A stretch of DNA of 64,000 bases from Leptospira barantonii. Its GTDB lineage: Bacteria > Spirochaetota > Leptospiria > Leptospirales > Leptospiraceae. A program made the position numbers and the translations under genes. The notes below the pieces were generated by a model that ran no database searches, had not been told where the DNA came from, and saw only the letters and a program-made list of their open reading frames with translations. Shown in pieces: positions 35,782 to 54,975 of the stretch. Position 1 is the stretch's first letter, and each line of letters begins with the position of its first letter. The stretch lies in NCBI RefSeq assembly GCF_002811925.1, contig NZ_NPDS01000007.1, positions 1 to 64,000 on the forward strand, in the 5' to 3' direction.

Positions 35782-36021
35782 ATGGAAAACTTCGCCAAAC
35801 CCTTTCTGATTTTGGGTGTTTTGTTCTTATTGATCGGTTTATTTTTTCTTTACGGAAGTAAGTTTCCTTTTCTCGATAATTTAGGCAAACTTCCGGGAGA
35901 TATTCGAATTGAAAGGGAAAATTTCAGATTCTACTTCCCGTTAACGACTTCGATTTTAATCAGCGTTCTCATTTCATTGATCCTTTTTCTAATTCAGAAA
36001 TTTAAAAGCGGTTCTCCATGA
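35782..36021 (+). CDS. DUF2905 family small membrane protein
   Basis: This 79-aa protein has two membrane helices (FLILGVLFLLIGLFFLYG and SILISVLISLILFLIQKF) joined by the family signature LGKLPGDIRIERENFRFYFPLTTS, which identifies DUF2905. Function is unknown. I prefer ATG 35782 to TTG 35743 because the upstream stretch looks like a promoter and the family normally starts just before the first helix. Its stop overlaps the aminotransferase start by four bases. Confidence 0.85.
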   Translation: MENFAKPFLILGVLFLLIGLFFLYGSKFPFLDNLGKLPGDIRIERENFRFYFPLTTSILISVLISLILFLIQKFKSGSP

Positions 36022-37223
36022 AAGAATCCCATTCTTTCAGTTCCCGTTTTTCGTTTCAGGACGGCGAAAACGAATTCTCCGCAATCTTATCCGAATATAA
36101 GAAAAATGGAATTCATTATCACGATCTCACCGTTTCCAATCCGACCAAGGCGGGATTTCAATATCCCACGGAAGCGATCCGTCACAGCTTTGAAACCGCC
36201 GATCTAATTACATACAATCCCGATCCTCAAGGAAACATAGAAGCGCGTAAAAGAATCTCCGATTACTATCGTTCCAAGGGATTGGAGATCGATCCGAAAG
36301 ATTTGTTTTTAACCTCTTCCTCTTCGGAAGCATATTCGTATTTGTTTAAGTTATTTTGTAATCCGGGAGATTCCATTCTGATCCCCGCGCCGGGTTATCC
36401 GTTGTTCGAATTTCTCTCGGTGATGGAAGGCCTTGAAGCCGTTTCTTATTTTACTAAAAAAGAAAACGGATGGAAACTGAAAGAATCCGATCTTCCTCGG
36501 AAAGACTTAGAAACGTCGAAGTTGATCCTCGTGGTCAGCCCGAACAACCCGACCGGCTCGATCCTAACCGAATCCGATTTTAATTCCTTAAAAGAAACAT
36601 TCAAAAAATATAATTTACCGATCATCATCGACGAAGTCTTTTCGGATTACGTCTACGGAGAAGAATCTCACAAAACACTGATCGATTCCGAGATTCCGGT
36701 GATCACCGTAAACGGGCTTTCGAAAATTCTCGGATTACCCGGAATGAAACTATCCTGGATTCTTCTCAGCGGACCCGAGGTTTGGAAACAAAAAGCAAAA
36801 GAATATCTCGAATTGATCTCCGATACGTATTTATCCGTGAATACTCCGGTTCAGAACATCCTTTCCGATTTGTTGGAATGGAAAAATCTCATCCAGTCCC
36901 AGATCTTAAAACGGATTCAAAGAAATCTTTTCTTTTTAAGAACCGTATTCAACGAACCGAATATCGTTTCCAAGATCGATTGTGATTTTCCGAATGCGGG
37001 GTGGTACTGCGTATTGGAAAGCGAAACGTTTTATCCCGAGGAAACGTTCTCCCTAAGTTTACTCAAAGAGAAAAAAGTTTACGTTCATCCCGGTGAAATG
37101 TTCGGCTTTCCGGAAAGAAAAAATACAGGAACGATCGTTTTGAGCTTATTGACCGAACCCGAGGAATTCGAATCCGGAGTAAAAAGTATTTTAGATTTTT
37201 TGAATCTATTGGACGAAGAATAG
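36018..37223 (+). CDS. PLP-dependent aminotransferase, class I/II
   Basis: This 401-aa fold-type I aminotransferase has LTSSSSEAYSYLFKLFCNPGD, PGYPLFEFL, VVSPNNPTGSIL, IIDEVFSDYVYG and the PLP-lysine region [18 protein letters not shown]. It transfers an amino group between an amino acid and a 2-oxo acid. The motifs match the aspartate/alanine aminotransferase group, but the substrate is not readable. It is translationally coupled to the DUF2905 gene (ATGA) and convergent with the M14-type peptidase gene, 10 bases apart. Confidence 0.9.
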   Translation: MKESHSFSSRFSFQDGENEFSAILSEYKKNGIHYHDLTVSNPTKAGFQYPTEAIRHSFETADLITYNPDPQGNIEARKRISDYYRSKGLEIDPKDLFLTSSSSEAYSYLFKLFCNPGDSILIPAPGYPLFEFLSVMEGLEAVSYFTKKENGWKLKESDLPRKDLETSKLILVVSPNNPTGSILTESDFNSLKETFKKYNLPIIIDEVFSDYVYGEESHKTLIDSEIPVITVNGLSKILGLPGMKLSWILLSGPEVWKQKAKEYLELISDTYLSVNTPVQNILSDLLEWKNLIQSQILKRIQRNLFFLRTVFNEPNIVSKIDCDFPNAGWYCVLESETFYPEETFSLSLLKEKKVYVHPGEMFGFPERKNTGTIVLSLLTEPEEFESGVKSILDFLNLLDEE

Positions 37224-37233
37224 AAACGAAATT

Positions 37234-38223
<990 letters not shown>

Positions 38224-38234
38224 TTCGAATCCTA

Positions 38235-38660
38235 TTAACGTTTCGCCTGAATCGTCTGCAATTGATTGCAATCTTCGGAAAGTTTCAGAACACCGGTTTC
38301 GATTTTTTCGCAGGTTTCCTCTGCCACGGTTTTAAAACAACCGCGGACCGCCTTTTTGATCGTATCCGGATTTTCGTTTGCGAGCAAATAAGCGTTCGAT
38401 TTACGGAACTTCTCAGCGCAGTTGGCCGGGTTCAATCGTTCTTGAATCAATGTTTTGGAAGAATCTTTTAACTCGCCGGATTTTTTTTCGGCGCACGTCG
38501 CGAGTTTTTGACAATAAGAGGAAACGAGTTCCGAAGATTCTTCCCTCCAAACATCGTCTTGAATTCCCTGCGGCGCGGACGCTTTTTTACAATCTATAAA
38601 ATTCAAAAAAAAGAATATTCCAAAAGTAACAAATAGTAGATTTAACTTTTTTTGTTTCAT
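38235..38660 (-). CDS. Small Cys-containing lipoprotein
   Basis: This 141-aa protein starts with a signal peptide and lipobox (LLFVTFGIFFFLNFIDC). The mature part is helical and charged with spaced cysteines (SYCQKLATC, ANC, RGC, ETC, EDC), suggesting disulfide bonds outside the cytoplasm. ATG 38660 has AGAGGAA upstream and is better than the in-frame ATG at 38675, which lies in the end of the MotB-like gene. I recognise it only as a leptospiral-type lipoprotein of unknown function. Confidence 0.78.
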   Translation of the reverse strand: MKQKKLNLLFVTFGIFFFLNFIDCKKASAPQGIQDDVWREESSELVSSYCQKLATCAEKKSGELKDSSKTLIQERLNPANCAEKFRKSNAYLLANENPDTIKKAVRGCFKTVAEETCEKIETGVLKLSEDCNQLQTIQAKR

Positions 38661-38671
38661 GTTTCCTCTGA

Positions 38672-39396
38672 TCAATGTTCCGATTTTTTGCGAATGAATA
38701 TTTCCACTCTTTCTCCGGAGGCTTTTCCTTCCGGTGTGGAGACCGCGGTTTCCGTAGGTTTATAAGAACTGGAGGCTTCGATTGAAATCCTTTCTTTGGG
38801 AATTTTATAATTCTTCGATAAGGAACCCGCAATGAGTTCGGCGCGATACGCGTTGTATTCCCAAGCGTTTCTAAAACCTTTTTGTGCGGCTTCGTTTCCA
38901 TACGGAATCTGTACCTTCAAGACGATGTCCACATCCATCGCAGAAGACATTTCCGAAATTTTTTGAAAGGCGAAGATCATATCCTCGTCGGGCTGAAACT
39001 GACCTTCTCCCAAGGAAGAACCGAAAAGAACGATTTTGATTTCCTCGGTTTCCTGAATGCCTATGTTTAACTTTGCTTTTTCCTTCAGACGTTTTAAAGC
39101 GTAACTAACGCGTTCCCAAAAACGGTAAAGTTGAGTTCTAGGTTGAAGCAGAGGATCGTCTTCGATGGTGACCGTACTTCCTTGAAAGAAAGATTCTCCC
39201 AAACCGAAACCGCCTCGAATGACGTCGGCGACCTGTTTCAACTTCGCTTGATCCACTTGCGAAATGGAATACATAATGATGAACAAACCCAAAAGAAGGG
39301 TGATCATATCCGCATAAGTCAAAAGCCAACGCTCTCTGTTTTCGTGAGATTCGTCCTTACGGCGACCTCTTTCCAGAAGTTGTCTTCGAAGACGAC

Positions 39397-39400
<4 letters not shown>
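38672..39400 (-). CDS. MotB-like protein with OmpA-type domain
   Basis: This 242-aa protein has a cytoplasmic basic head, a single membrane helix WLLTYADMITLLLGLFIIMY (with the Asp that in MotB carries protons) and a periplasmic OmpA-like domain with NAWEYNAYRAELIAGSLSK and RISIEASSSYKPTE. This is the architecture of flagellar stator MotB. No motA is adjacent, unlike the standard motAB pair. It may work with a MotA encoded elsewhere or with a MotA/ExbB-like partner. It overlaps the preceding gene by four bases. Confidence 0.86.
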
Positions 39401-41192
<1,792 letters not shown>

Positions 41193-41248
41193 GGTTCGAT
41201 TACAGAATCCGGGAGGGAAAATTGTCTGTCTATGATTTTCCGGGACTT

Positions 41249-42085
41249 CTAATTTAGATCCAAGACTTCCTTTAAGATCCGAGAATTTACTCTTCCGGTG
41301 AATTCGTCTTCGTATCGTTCCAATTCGGTTACAAATTCCTCGGAAAATCCGGCCTGAATCCTGGTTTCGGGAAAGTAATGATAACCTTTGGCTCTTCTCG
41401 GTGTAAACGGGAACTCGATCAAGGAAAGATAGTGATCCCATTCGCTACTCGAATCGGGAATTCGTTTTTTGATATAGTGATAACCGCGACGCACGTGTTT
41501 GACCTCGTCGTCGTAAACCTTTTGCATGATCCCAGCTTTTTCCGTATCTCCGAAACGTTCAAACGCCATCGTATAAATTTTTGAAAAATCCAGATTGGCG
41601 CCTTCGAAAGAAATCGCCATCACCGCGTAAAACTTTTCGAGGGTTTGCATTCTCGGGACCTGTTTCCAGAAGATGGAATTGAGAGGACGATCCCCGAGTT
41701 CCATTCCTCCCTTTTTCATTTCGGAAAGATACATTCTCAGGTGGGTTTGTTCTTCGAGAAGGGTTCGATACAAACCGAACCGCACCGAAGGAGGCGCATC
41801 TTGAAATTTAAGAATCGCCCAAGCGAAAAGTTCGATGGCCATCAACTCGTGATTCGCAAAATGATGGAGAGTGACGTAACGATTCTCCTCGTTGAATAGT
41901 TGTTCGAGTCTCGGGATCTTGCTTTTGTGTTCGGAGGTTTGGATTTTTTTCTCCCGAATCGGCAAGGAAGGAATATCAGAAAATTCTAATGAAACAACGT
42001 CTACGGGCGGAATGATGGGTATGAATAATTTATCTTCGAGGCTCGGGCCGAGAAGCACCTGTCTGGCGAACTCGTTGAGGGTCAT
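41249..42085 (-). CDS. DUF455 ferritin-like di-iron protein
   Basis: This 278-aa protein carries four-helix ferritin-like metal motifs: [44 protein letters not shown] and [19 protein letters not shown], with two E...ExxH-type sites. That matches DUF455. A di-iron or di-manganese oxidase/hydroxylase role is suggested by the fold, but the substrate is unknown. It sits two bases downstream of the RsbW-like gene and 57 bases upstream of the lipoprotein start. Confidence 0.85.
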   Translation of the reverse strand: MTLNEFARQVLLGPSLEDKLFIPIIPPVDVVSLEFSDIPSLPIREKKIQTSEHKSKIPRLEQLFNEENRYVTLHHFANHELMAIELFAWAILKFQDAPPSVRFGLYRTLLEEQTHLRMYLSEMKKGGMELGDRPLNSIFWKQVPRMQTLEKFYAVMAISFEGANLDFSKIYTMAFERFGDTEKAGIMQKVYDDEVKHVRRGYHYIKKRIPDSSSEWDHYLSLIEFPFTPRRAKGYHYFPETRIQAGFSEEFVTELERYEDEFTGRVNSRILKEVLDLN

Positions 42086-42087
42086 GA

Positions 42088-42675
42088 TTAAGCTGTATGT
42101 TTGGATGCGTCGAAACTGAGTTCGATGATGGAACCCTGAATGTTTTTTTCGTCCGGGTTCGAGGAGATCTTACCTTCTCCGCAATGATACATGATCTTAA
42201 ACGTATCCATCAAGGATTGAATGATTTGAAGTCCTCTTCCGATATTTCTATGAGGGACCTGTGATCCTTTCCAGGGAAGAATTTCGGATTTCTTTTCTTG
42301 ATGGTTTTTAACGCAGGTGAGATAGTCTTTGAGATTGGAAACTCGAACGTCGGCGGGGATACATTCTAACTTTTCGGATTTGAGTCCGGAACCGTAGTCC
42401 ATGATCCACATCGTGAATTTACAATCTTTAATGACCCAACGACAGATGATCGTTTCGTCGGAGCTGACTTTCACGTTAGCCGAAATCGAGTTGGTAATCG
42501 CCTCGTCCGCGGCTAATTCGATATTGAGAATGTCTTTGGATGAAAAACAGTTTTCCGACAGGGATTTTCTAAGCGCGACTCGGAGCTCTTTGATACTGGT
42601 TAAATCTGTAGGGAGAAACATAACGTACGATCCCCCGTTGTGTTTAACCAGTAATGAATCTTCGGAATCTCTCAT
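42088..42675 (-). CDS. RsbW-like serine kinase / anti-sigma ATPase
   Basis: This 195-aa GHKL-fold protein has N-box [18 protein letters not shown]1-like WIMDYGSGL and G2-like [14 protein letters not shown], the pattern of RsbW/SpoIIAB anti-sigma kinases. Such proteins bind ATP and phosphorylate an anti-anti-sigma partner. No partner STAS protein or sigma factor is encoded nearby. The N-terminal ~25 residues ([15 protein letters not shown]) and the insert between N-box and G2 are longer than in typical RsbW. Start ATG 42675. Confidence 0.82.
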   Translation of the reverse strand: MRDSEDSLLVKHNGGSYVMFLPTDLTSIKELRVALRKSLSENCFSSKDILNIELAADEAITNSISANVKVSSDETIICRWVIKDCKFTMWIMDYGSGLKSEKLECIPADVRVSNLKDYLTCVKNHQEKKSEILPWKGSQVPHRNIGRGLQIIQSLMDTFKIMYHCGEGKISSNPDEKNIQGSIIELSFDASKHTA

Positions 42676-42747
42676 TTCCGTTCCCGGGCCCGCCTTCCAA
42701 TTTAACAGCCTAAAGCAGGCGATTTGAGCAAAATATACCGTTTTTTT

Positions 42748-45239
<2,492 letters not shown>

Positions 45240-45393
45240 TGAATTGTAGATCTTGATTTTCCAAAAAACCTGCAAGGAAAAAGCCAAAATTTAAACTTTC
45301 TTTACAAAAACAGGGGGTCTGATATGCAAAGTGGCCGAAAGCGGATTGTTCAAATATTCACTCTCAAAACACTGTATTTAAGCCAGTCAACTT

Positions 45394-48962
<3,569 letters not shown>

Positions 48963-49009
48963 TTTTCATTTAAGTAAAGAATTAGAAAAGTAGAATATTC
49001 TGATTTTTT

Positions 49010-49034
49010 AAAAAGGGCCACGAGCCCTTTTTTA
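49010..49034 (+). terminator. Rho-independent terminator after the topoisomerase genes
   Basis: AAAAAGGGC (49010-49018), loop CACGA and GCCCTTTTT (49024-49032) form a 9-bp stem ending in a T run. It lies ~47 bases after the subunit B stop. Confidence 0.9.
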
Positions 49035-49056
49035 TTTTGTTGGAGTTCCTACAAAA
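49035..49056. repeat. AGTTCC-family inverted repeat
   Basis: TTTTGTTGGA (49035-49044) and TCCTACAAAA (49047-49056) flank GT, an inverted repeat with one mismatched pair per arm. A related half-site, TTCCCACAAAGTAGAACTC, lies at 49120-49138. The 48963-49239 gap also holds a CCACCC-AATGC-GGGTGG hairpin at 49178-49194. Confidence 0.6.
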
Positions 49057-49177
49057 TCGTGGGACGAGATGGCGTTGACATCCGGAAGTTTTTCTGATAT
49101 AAGCGGATTTGCCGAAGAATTCCCACAAAGTAGAACTCAGCGCCTCGCTCACTACGGATCGCTCGTCATCACCACCG

Positions 49178-49210
49178 CCACCCAATGCGGGTGGGGGCCA
49201 GTTTGTTTTA
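49178..49210 (+). terminator. Hairpin with T-rich tail
   Basis: CCACCC (49178-49183) and GGGTGG (49189-49194) form a GC-rich stem with loop AATGC. GTTTGTTTTA follows nine bases later, which is too far for a standard intrinsic terminator. It may be part of the dispersed repeat unit or a back-up terminator. Confidence 0.35.
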
Positions 49211-49239
49211 CTAAAATAGTCGGAACAACGACAAGCCGA

Positions 49240-50586
49240 TCAAACCTGATTCACGGCTCGGATCGCGGAAGTGAGCGCGCCTTCCACGGTCCCGTTGATT
49301 TCTGCTGTGTGTTCTCCCGCGAAAAAAATTCGATCCATCGGTTTTAAAAGGGAGATGATCGATCCGTAACTTCCCGGTGGAAACGTCGCAATTCCCGCAG
49401 GAACATATTTAGATTGGGAAACGTCGCTACTTTGAATTCTCAAAACCTGCAGATCTTTCTTTTGTCCCAGACGTTCCAGCGCGAGACGGATATATTCCAC
49501 TTTCATTGCATCCGTGGAAGAAGCCAGTACGTCGTAACGATCTCCGGTCGAAATCATTCCGAGAACTTTATCCTCCGCATTCGCTTTCGTTCCCGCGTCG
49601 TAGATAAAACCGGCGGCCGAATCCGAATAAGCCGAAAAATTCTCCCTTGACCAAGGAGATTCTCGCAACATTAGAAAAGTCTTATAGATCCTGGAGTAAC
49701 GAATTCTGAGCGCGGATAATTTCTTTTCTTTGTCCAACTCGGGGTCCCACTGAATCGACGTTAGCTGATTTGCGGGCAAAGTGGAAATACACGAGTTACC
49801 TTCTATCTTTTTTCCGGAAGCGGTAGTAACCGAAACTTTTCCTTCCGCCTGAACGACGGACACGACCGGGTCGGCGAAAATCGTTTCCGTGTTTTCCAAA
49901 GAGAACACGAGAGCTTTTGCGAGCGCTTCCATTCCCCCTTCCAAACGTGTGTTGTATTTCGGAAAGTTGACGAGATCCGAAAGAACCTTCTGCGCGGACA
50001 AAGAACGAAGAGAATCCCCATAATATAAGGAATACTTAAAGTTCAATACGTTTAGATCTTCGGGAGTCATCCCTTGGTATATTAGAAAATTATAAAAACT
50101 GATTCTATCCAATTCCTGTTGTTGTGTGGAGTTGATTTTGGAATTCATCTGAACGAGTTTGTTCAAAATCTCCTGAGACTTCGAAGATATGTCCCAGGTT
50201 CCGAACTTCTGATAGGTTCCGAAAAACAAATCCGATTGAACTTCGAAGTCCGTCGTCTTCAATCCCAATTCGCGGATTAAACTTCTCGCAGTCCTATGTT
50301 CCGCTTGAAGCCATTCCGCTCCAAGATCCAAAAAGTTTCCGCTTCCATCGGCGACGGTTCGGATTCTCCCACCCAAACGATCCGTGGCTTCGATGAGTTT
50401 AACTTTGATTCCGGTTTTTCCCAAAAGGTAGGATGCGTACAGACCGGAAATTCCTCCACCCAGCACGATCACGGTCTTCTGAGAGGAAGAAGACCCTTGG
50501 GCCGATAATTTCATTCCAGGAAGGCCGGAAATGCCCGTAGCGGTCAATATTCCAAGTTTGATAAACTCCGATCTGCTTAGTTTCAT
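49240..50586 (-). CDS. Flavin monoamine oxidase family protein, exported
   Basis: This 448-aa protein begins with an export signal ([22 protein letters not shown]) and then the FAD-binding motif [20 protein letters not shown]. The amine-oxidase signature [24 protein letters not shown] and the C-terminal [20 protein letters not shown] follow. It should oxidise an amine with FAD in the periplasm; the substrate is unknown. The N-terminus has no twin arginine (SRSEFIK instead). The gene is divergent from the B12 riboswitch operon. Confidence 0.88.
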   Translation of the reverse strand: MKLSRSEFIKLGILTATGISGLPGMKLSAQGSSSSQKTVIVLGGGISGLYASYLLGKTGIKVKLIEATDRLGGRIRTVADGSGNFLDLGAEWLQAEHRTARSLIRELGLKTTDFEVQSDLFFGTYQKFGTWDISSKSQEILNKLVQMNSKINSTQQQELDRISFYNFLIYQGMTPEDLNVLNFKYSLYYGDSLRSLSAQKVLSDLVNFPKYNTRLEGGMEALAKALVFSLENTETIFADPVVSVVQAEGKVSVTTASGKKIEGNSCISTLPANQLTSIQWDPELDKEKKLSALRIRYSRIYKTFLMLRESPWSRENFSAYSDSAAGFIYDAGTKANAEDKVLGMISTGDRYDVLASSTDAMKVEYIRLALERLGQKKDLQVLRIQSSDVSQSKYVPAGIATFPPGSYGSIISLLKPMDRIFFAGEHTAEINGTVEGALTSAIRAVNQV

Positions 50587-50724
50587 TGAATTGTCCGATT
50601 TGAATTTGGAAAAGTTAGATTCCTTTCTTTATTTTCGGTCAAAATCTTGCCTTCTTGGAAAGAATTTGAACGGGTTCGCCCGAAATCTGTCGCATTCTCG
50701 ATCCTTAGAAAAACCCTTGCGCGC

Positions 50725-50850
<126 letters not shown>

Positions 50851-51062
50851 CAACGTCCTCGAGGTAGGGACAGTTCGAAACTCGCCTTTGCATTTTTCAT
50901 GCGTCCGCGATGGGGTCCCGAAAGACGAACGTCGGGGGACCCGAGTGGAAAATTCAAACTTTTCGATCCATTCGTTTAGGGAGAATTCTAAATCGAATTC
51001 AATACGTTTTTCATTTAGGATTTTCTCTACCCTGACAAAGGAAAACTTTTGCAGGTAACAAC

Positions 51063-51629
51063 ATGAAGAAACTTTCAACACATTGGAAACTTTTTGCGGC
51101 AACCTTTCTGATTCTCGGATTGGTGAATTGTTTTGAAACGAAGAAGGAAGATAACAACGATCAGATCAGCGCGATCTTAGCGGTCGTCAACGCTTCTAAC
51201 CTTCAGATCGCGGGAAATTGGAGCGCGTATAATGGAACTCCTTCATTTGCTGGGGACGCATTCAGCTCGGCGGGAACCGTTAAGACCGGAGAATATACGA
51301 TTACCAATTACACGTTTAAACAAGTAAGCGGTACTTCAACTTACGAAGCGAATATTCTTGCATACGATAATTCTAAACAAGCGATCTACGTCCAGTTTAC
51401 CGCTCACCCGTTCGGTGCGGCCGGAAAATTTTCTGCTTATTATTGGAATTACTTTACCGATAATAAGTTCTATCTTTGCGCGGATCTTACCGGAAATAAA
51501 ACTACTTTGGACGCGGTCAAAGCGAGCACACAATCAAACGATAAAACGAACATGAATACTGGTTGTTATACGAACAACACGTTCACTCCGGGAACCGGAT
51601 CCATTTGGAATCGTTTCGAAGCTAGATAA
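51063..51629 (+). CDS. B12-regulated lipoprotein of unknown function
   Basis: This 188-aa protein has a signal and lipobox LFAATFLILGLVNC. The mature part starts FETKKEDNNDQISAIL and is rich in strands and aromatic residues (GNWSAYNG, GEYTITNYTFKQVSGTSTYE, FSAYYWNYFTDNKFYLC), with two late Cys that may form a disulfide. It is the first gene after the riboswitch, 213 bases downstream, with an AGG-type ribosome binding site. By position it is a candidate surface B12-binding or uptake protein; no known family is recognised. Confidence 0.8.
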   Translation: MKKLSTHWKLFAATFLILGLVNCFETKKEDNNDQISAILAVVNASNLQIAGNWSAYNGTPSFAGDAFSSAGTVKTGEYTITNYTFKQVSGTSTYEANILAYDNSKQAIYVQFTAHPFGAAGKFSAYYWNYFTDNKFYLCADLTGNKTTLDAVKASTQSNDKTNMNTGCYTNNTFTPGTGSIWNRFEAR

Positions 51630-51640
51630 TCAAAATTGAT

Positions 51641-51678
51641 AAACGAGTAAGACGAAAGAATTTTTGTCTTACTCGTTT
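51641..51678 (+). repeat. Perfect 13-bp hairpin between the two B12-regulated surface genes
   Basis: AAACGAGTAAGAC (51641-51653) and GTCTTACTCGTTT (51666-51678) are exact inverted copies around a 12-base loop, directly after the first lipoprotein stop and 11 bases before the next ATG. With only three final T residues it is a weak terminator. It may cause partial termination or stabilise the 5' message. Confidence 0.75.
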
Positions 51679-51689
51679 CGAGCAACTTT

Positions 51690-52529
51690 ATGAAACATAA
51701 AATCTTCAGCAATATACGAGCCATTCTAATCATCGTTCTTATTTTATTCCTTTCTGATTGTAAGCCAGAGTCAAAAGACGATTCTTCTTTAGCCGCATTG
51801 TTATTTATAGCGCAAACCGGAAGTTCCGCCAACGCTTCCAGACCTTGCAAAGATAGAATTGCAATCGATCAAACAGGCGTTTATAACGCCAAAGAAATCG
51901 TAAGCGCTCCCGCAAACGTTGGAAGCGGATTTCAAGATTCGATTTGCGCCGTTGACGGCGTTATGGGAATGGGAAGTTTCAACGGATCGCTGGATGTTTT
52001 CACGTTGGATACGAACGGAGCCGGAGCGTCTTTGATTTTAGGATGGTTCGGCAAAAAAGTTCAGAATGCAACCGGCGCCGATTTCATCGTATTTGAAAAT
52101 CCGTTTCAACAAGGCGGAAATGCGACCACTGTATACTTGGAACCAGTCATCGTGGAAGTCGGTAACGATCAAACGAATTGGTGCGGATGGAATCCAACTT
52201 ATACAGGCGGTGGAACTTTCTCGAACAACCCCACAAACTGGCTTCGATTTGCCGGATTGAAATACGTGGATTACAATCAAATCACAAACCCGATGAATTC
52301 GACCACGCTCTTCGCTTCGGGTGGAGGAGATTCCTTTGATCTCGGTGATGCGAACTTCGGAAACTCCGGAACGGGTTGTAACGGAGCTTTGAAAACCGAA
52401 CTTCAGACAAACGGATTTCTTTACGTAAAACTCACATCGGCAAAAGCGATTTTAACTTCGCTTCCTATTCCGGGAGCAAATGAAAACCCCGACATAGACG
52501 GAGTTATCGCGAAACAACTCAGCCCATAA
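51690..52529 (+). CDS. B12-regulated lipoprotein, 'GADFIVFEN' surface-protein type
   Basis: This 279-aa protein has a lipobox ILIIVLILFLSDC. The mature part has a beta-rich region with GADFIVFENPFQQGG, VEVGNDQTNWCGW, WLRFAGLKYVDYNQ and SFDLGDANFG. The GADFIVFEN element recurs, from memory, in surface proteins near cobalamin uptake genes in other phyla, so a cobalamin-binding role is plausible but unproven. It lies behind the B12 riboswitch and ahead of a DUF6580 membrane protein. Confidence 0.8.
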   Translation: MKHKIFSNIRAILIIVLILFLSDCKPESKDDSSLAALLFIAQTGSSANASRPCKDRIAIDQTGVYNAKEIVSAPANVGSGFQDSICAVDGVMGMGSFNGSLDVFTLDTNGAGASLILGWFGKKVQNATGADFIVFENPFQQGGNATTVYLEPVIVEVGNDQTNWCGWNPTYTGGGTFSNNPTNWLRFAGLKYVDYNQITNPMNSTTLFASGGGDSFDLGDANFGNSGTGCNGALKTELQTNGFLYVKLTSAKAILTSLPIPGANENPDIDGVIAKQLSP

Positions 52530-52544
52530 TATTAGGAGAATAGA

Positions 52545-53146
52545 ATGTTAAACCTCGATCGTATTCTTAAAAATCTGAAATCAAAACTCGCGGCAAACGA
52601 TACGATTTCATCCATCGGCGTAATCCTATCCGGAATCTCCCGATTTTTACCGCATCCTTCCAACTTTACTTCGGTCGGTGCGATGACAGTATACTCCGGA
52701 GCGAGAGTTCAGGGCTGGAAAGCCTTCGCCTATCCGTTGTTAATGCTTGTTGTAACCGATCTGATTCTTTCCAAGGTTCATGGTTACGATTGGTTTTATG
52801 AAGGACTTCCTTTAGTTTATGCGGCTCATCTAATCTGCGTAGCTTTGGGAAGAATTTTTCTGAAAGATAGCACAAAGATCGCTTCGGTATTTCTTGTGAC
52901 CTTACTTGCGAGCACTCAATTCTTTATTCTTTCCAACTTTTCAGTATGGGCATTCTCTTCCATCTATCCGAAAACTTCCGAAGGTTTATTGACTTGCTAT
53001 ATCGCCGCTATCCCCTATTTTGGTGGTACTCTACTCGGAAACTTGATCTACACTCCGATTCTTTTCGGAATTTTGGATCGGGTTGAATTAAAAGTGAAAA
53101 CGAATTTTACGAATCCTATCGACGAGACTGAGAAGGAACTTTCCGT

Positions 53147-53150
<4 letters not shown>
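52545..53150 (+). CDS. DUF6580 membrane protein (possible cobalamin/precursor transporter component)
   Basis: This 201-aa protein has about five membrane helices and the DUF6580-type N-terminus [22 protein letters not shown]. Its size and six-helix-like layout resemble substrate-binding S components of ECF transporters. Location under the B12 riboswitch between exported proteins and cobT suggests uptake of cobalamin or a precursor; this is inference. A strong AGGAG fixes the ATG. Its stop overlaps the cobT start (TTGA). Confidence 0.8.
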
Positions 53151-54177
<1,027 letters not shown>

Positions 54178-54181
<4 letters not shown>

Positions 54182-54975
54182 ATCGATTCCGAGAAGAGTG
54201 GAATCGTTTCTGCGCTTCTTGGATGTTCAATACAAGACTTCCCGTTCCTCCGTTTTACGTTTATTCGGAATCCTCAGTCTCAAGATCGTCACGTTATTTT
54301 CCTTTGATCGGTTGGATCGTTTCGGCAGGCGCTTCCTTTTTTACTTACTTTCTTTCCTGGATTCTTCCCGTTGAAATTTCCGTAATTCTCGGAATGATCG
54401 CGAGTGTTTTGATCACGGGAGGATTTCATGAAGACGGACTTGCGGACGTTTGCGACGCGTTCGGCGGAGGTTGGAGTAAGGAAAAAATTCTGGAGATCAT
54501 GAAAGACAGTCGAATCGGAACCTTCGGTTCCTTGGGTTTGATTCTTTCTTTGGGTTTGAAATATCTTTTGCTCGTGAAGTTGTTTCAAATTTCTCCTTGG
54601 ATCTTTTTGTTCACTTCCTGGTTCGCACACGCCGCAAGTCGATGGTTCGCTCTCGTGATGATGATGTTGATTCCGTATGCGAGGGACAACGATCTTTCCA
54701 AATCAAAACCTATGGTAAAGAAATTGCCGTTGCCCGACTTTCTTCTTTCCGTATTTTTCGGATGTTCACCCGCGGTTTACTTTGCGTTTCAACATAAGGA
54801 TCGATTGCCGAATATTCTTTTGGGATTTTTTCTTTCATTCGCATTCGTTCTATACTTTCGAAGTTATTTCAAAAAATGGATCGAAGGTTTTACGGGGGAT
54901 TGCCTCGGCTTCACGCAACAAGGCGTCGAGCTCCTTCTCTATTTGGGAATGATCGTTTCTTGGAACTTTATTTAA
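54178..54975 (+). CDS. cobS: Adenosylcobinamide-GDP ribazoletransferase
   Basis: This 265-aa membrane enzyme has the N-terminal [55 protein letters not shown] with the metal-binding acidic motif, and several helices. It joins adenosylcobinamide-GDP and alpha-ribazole in the inner membrane. The frame is open to 54034, but TTG 54178 overlapping the cobT stop (TTGA) gives the normal length. The upstream part is an Arg-rich shadow of cobT. Confidence 0.93.

Noticed and set aside
41193..41215. GGTTCGATTAC string resembling a tRNA T-loop
   Set aside because: No matching acceptor, D or anticodon stems; it lies in the short gap between lipoprotein and ferritin-like genes.
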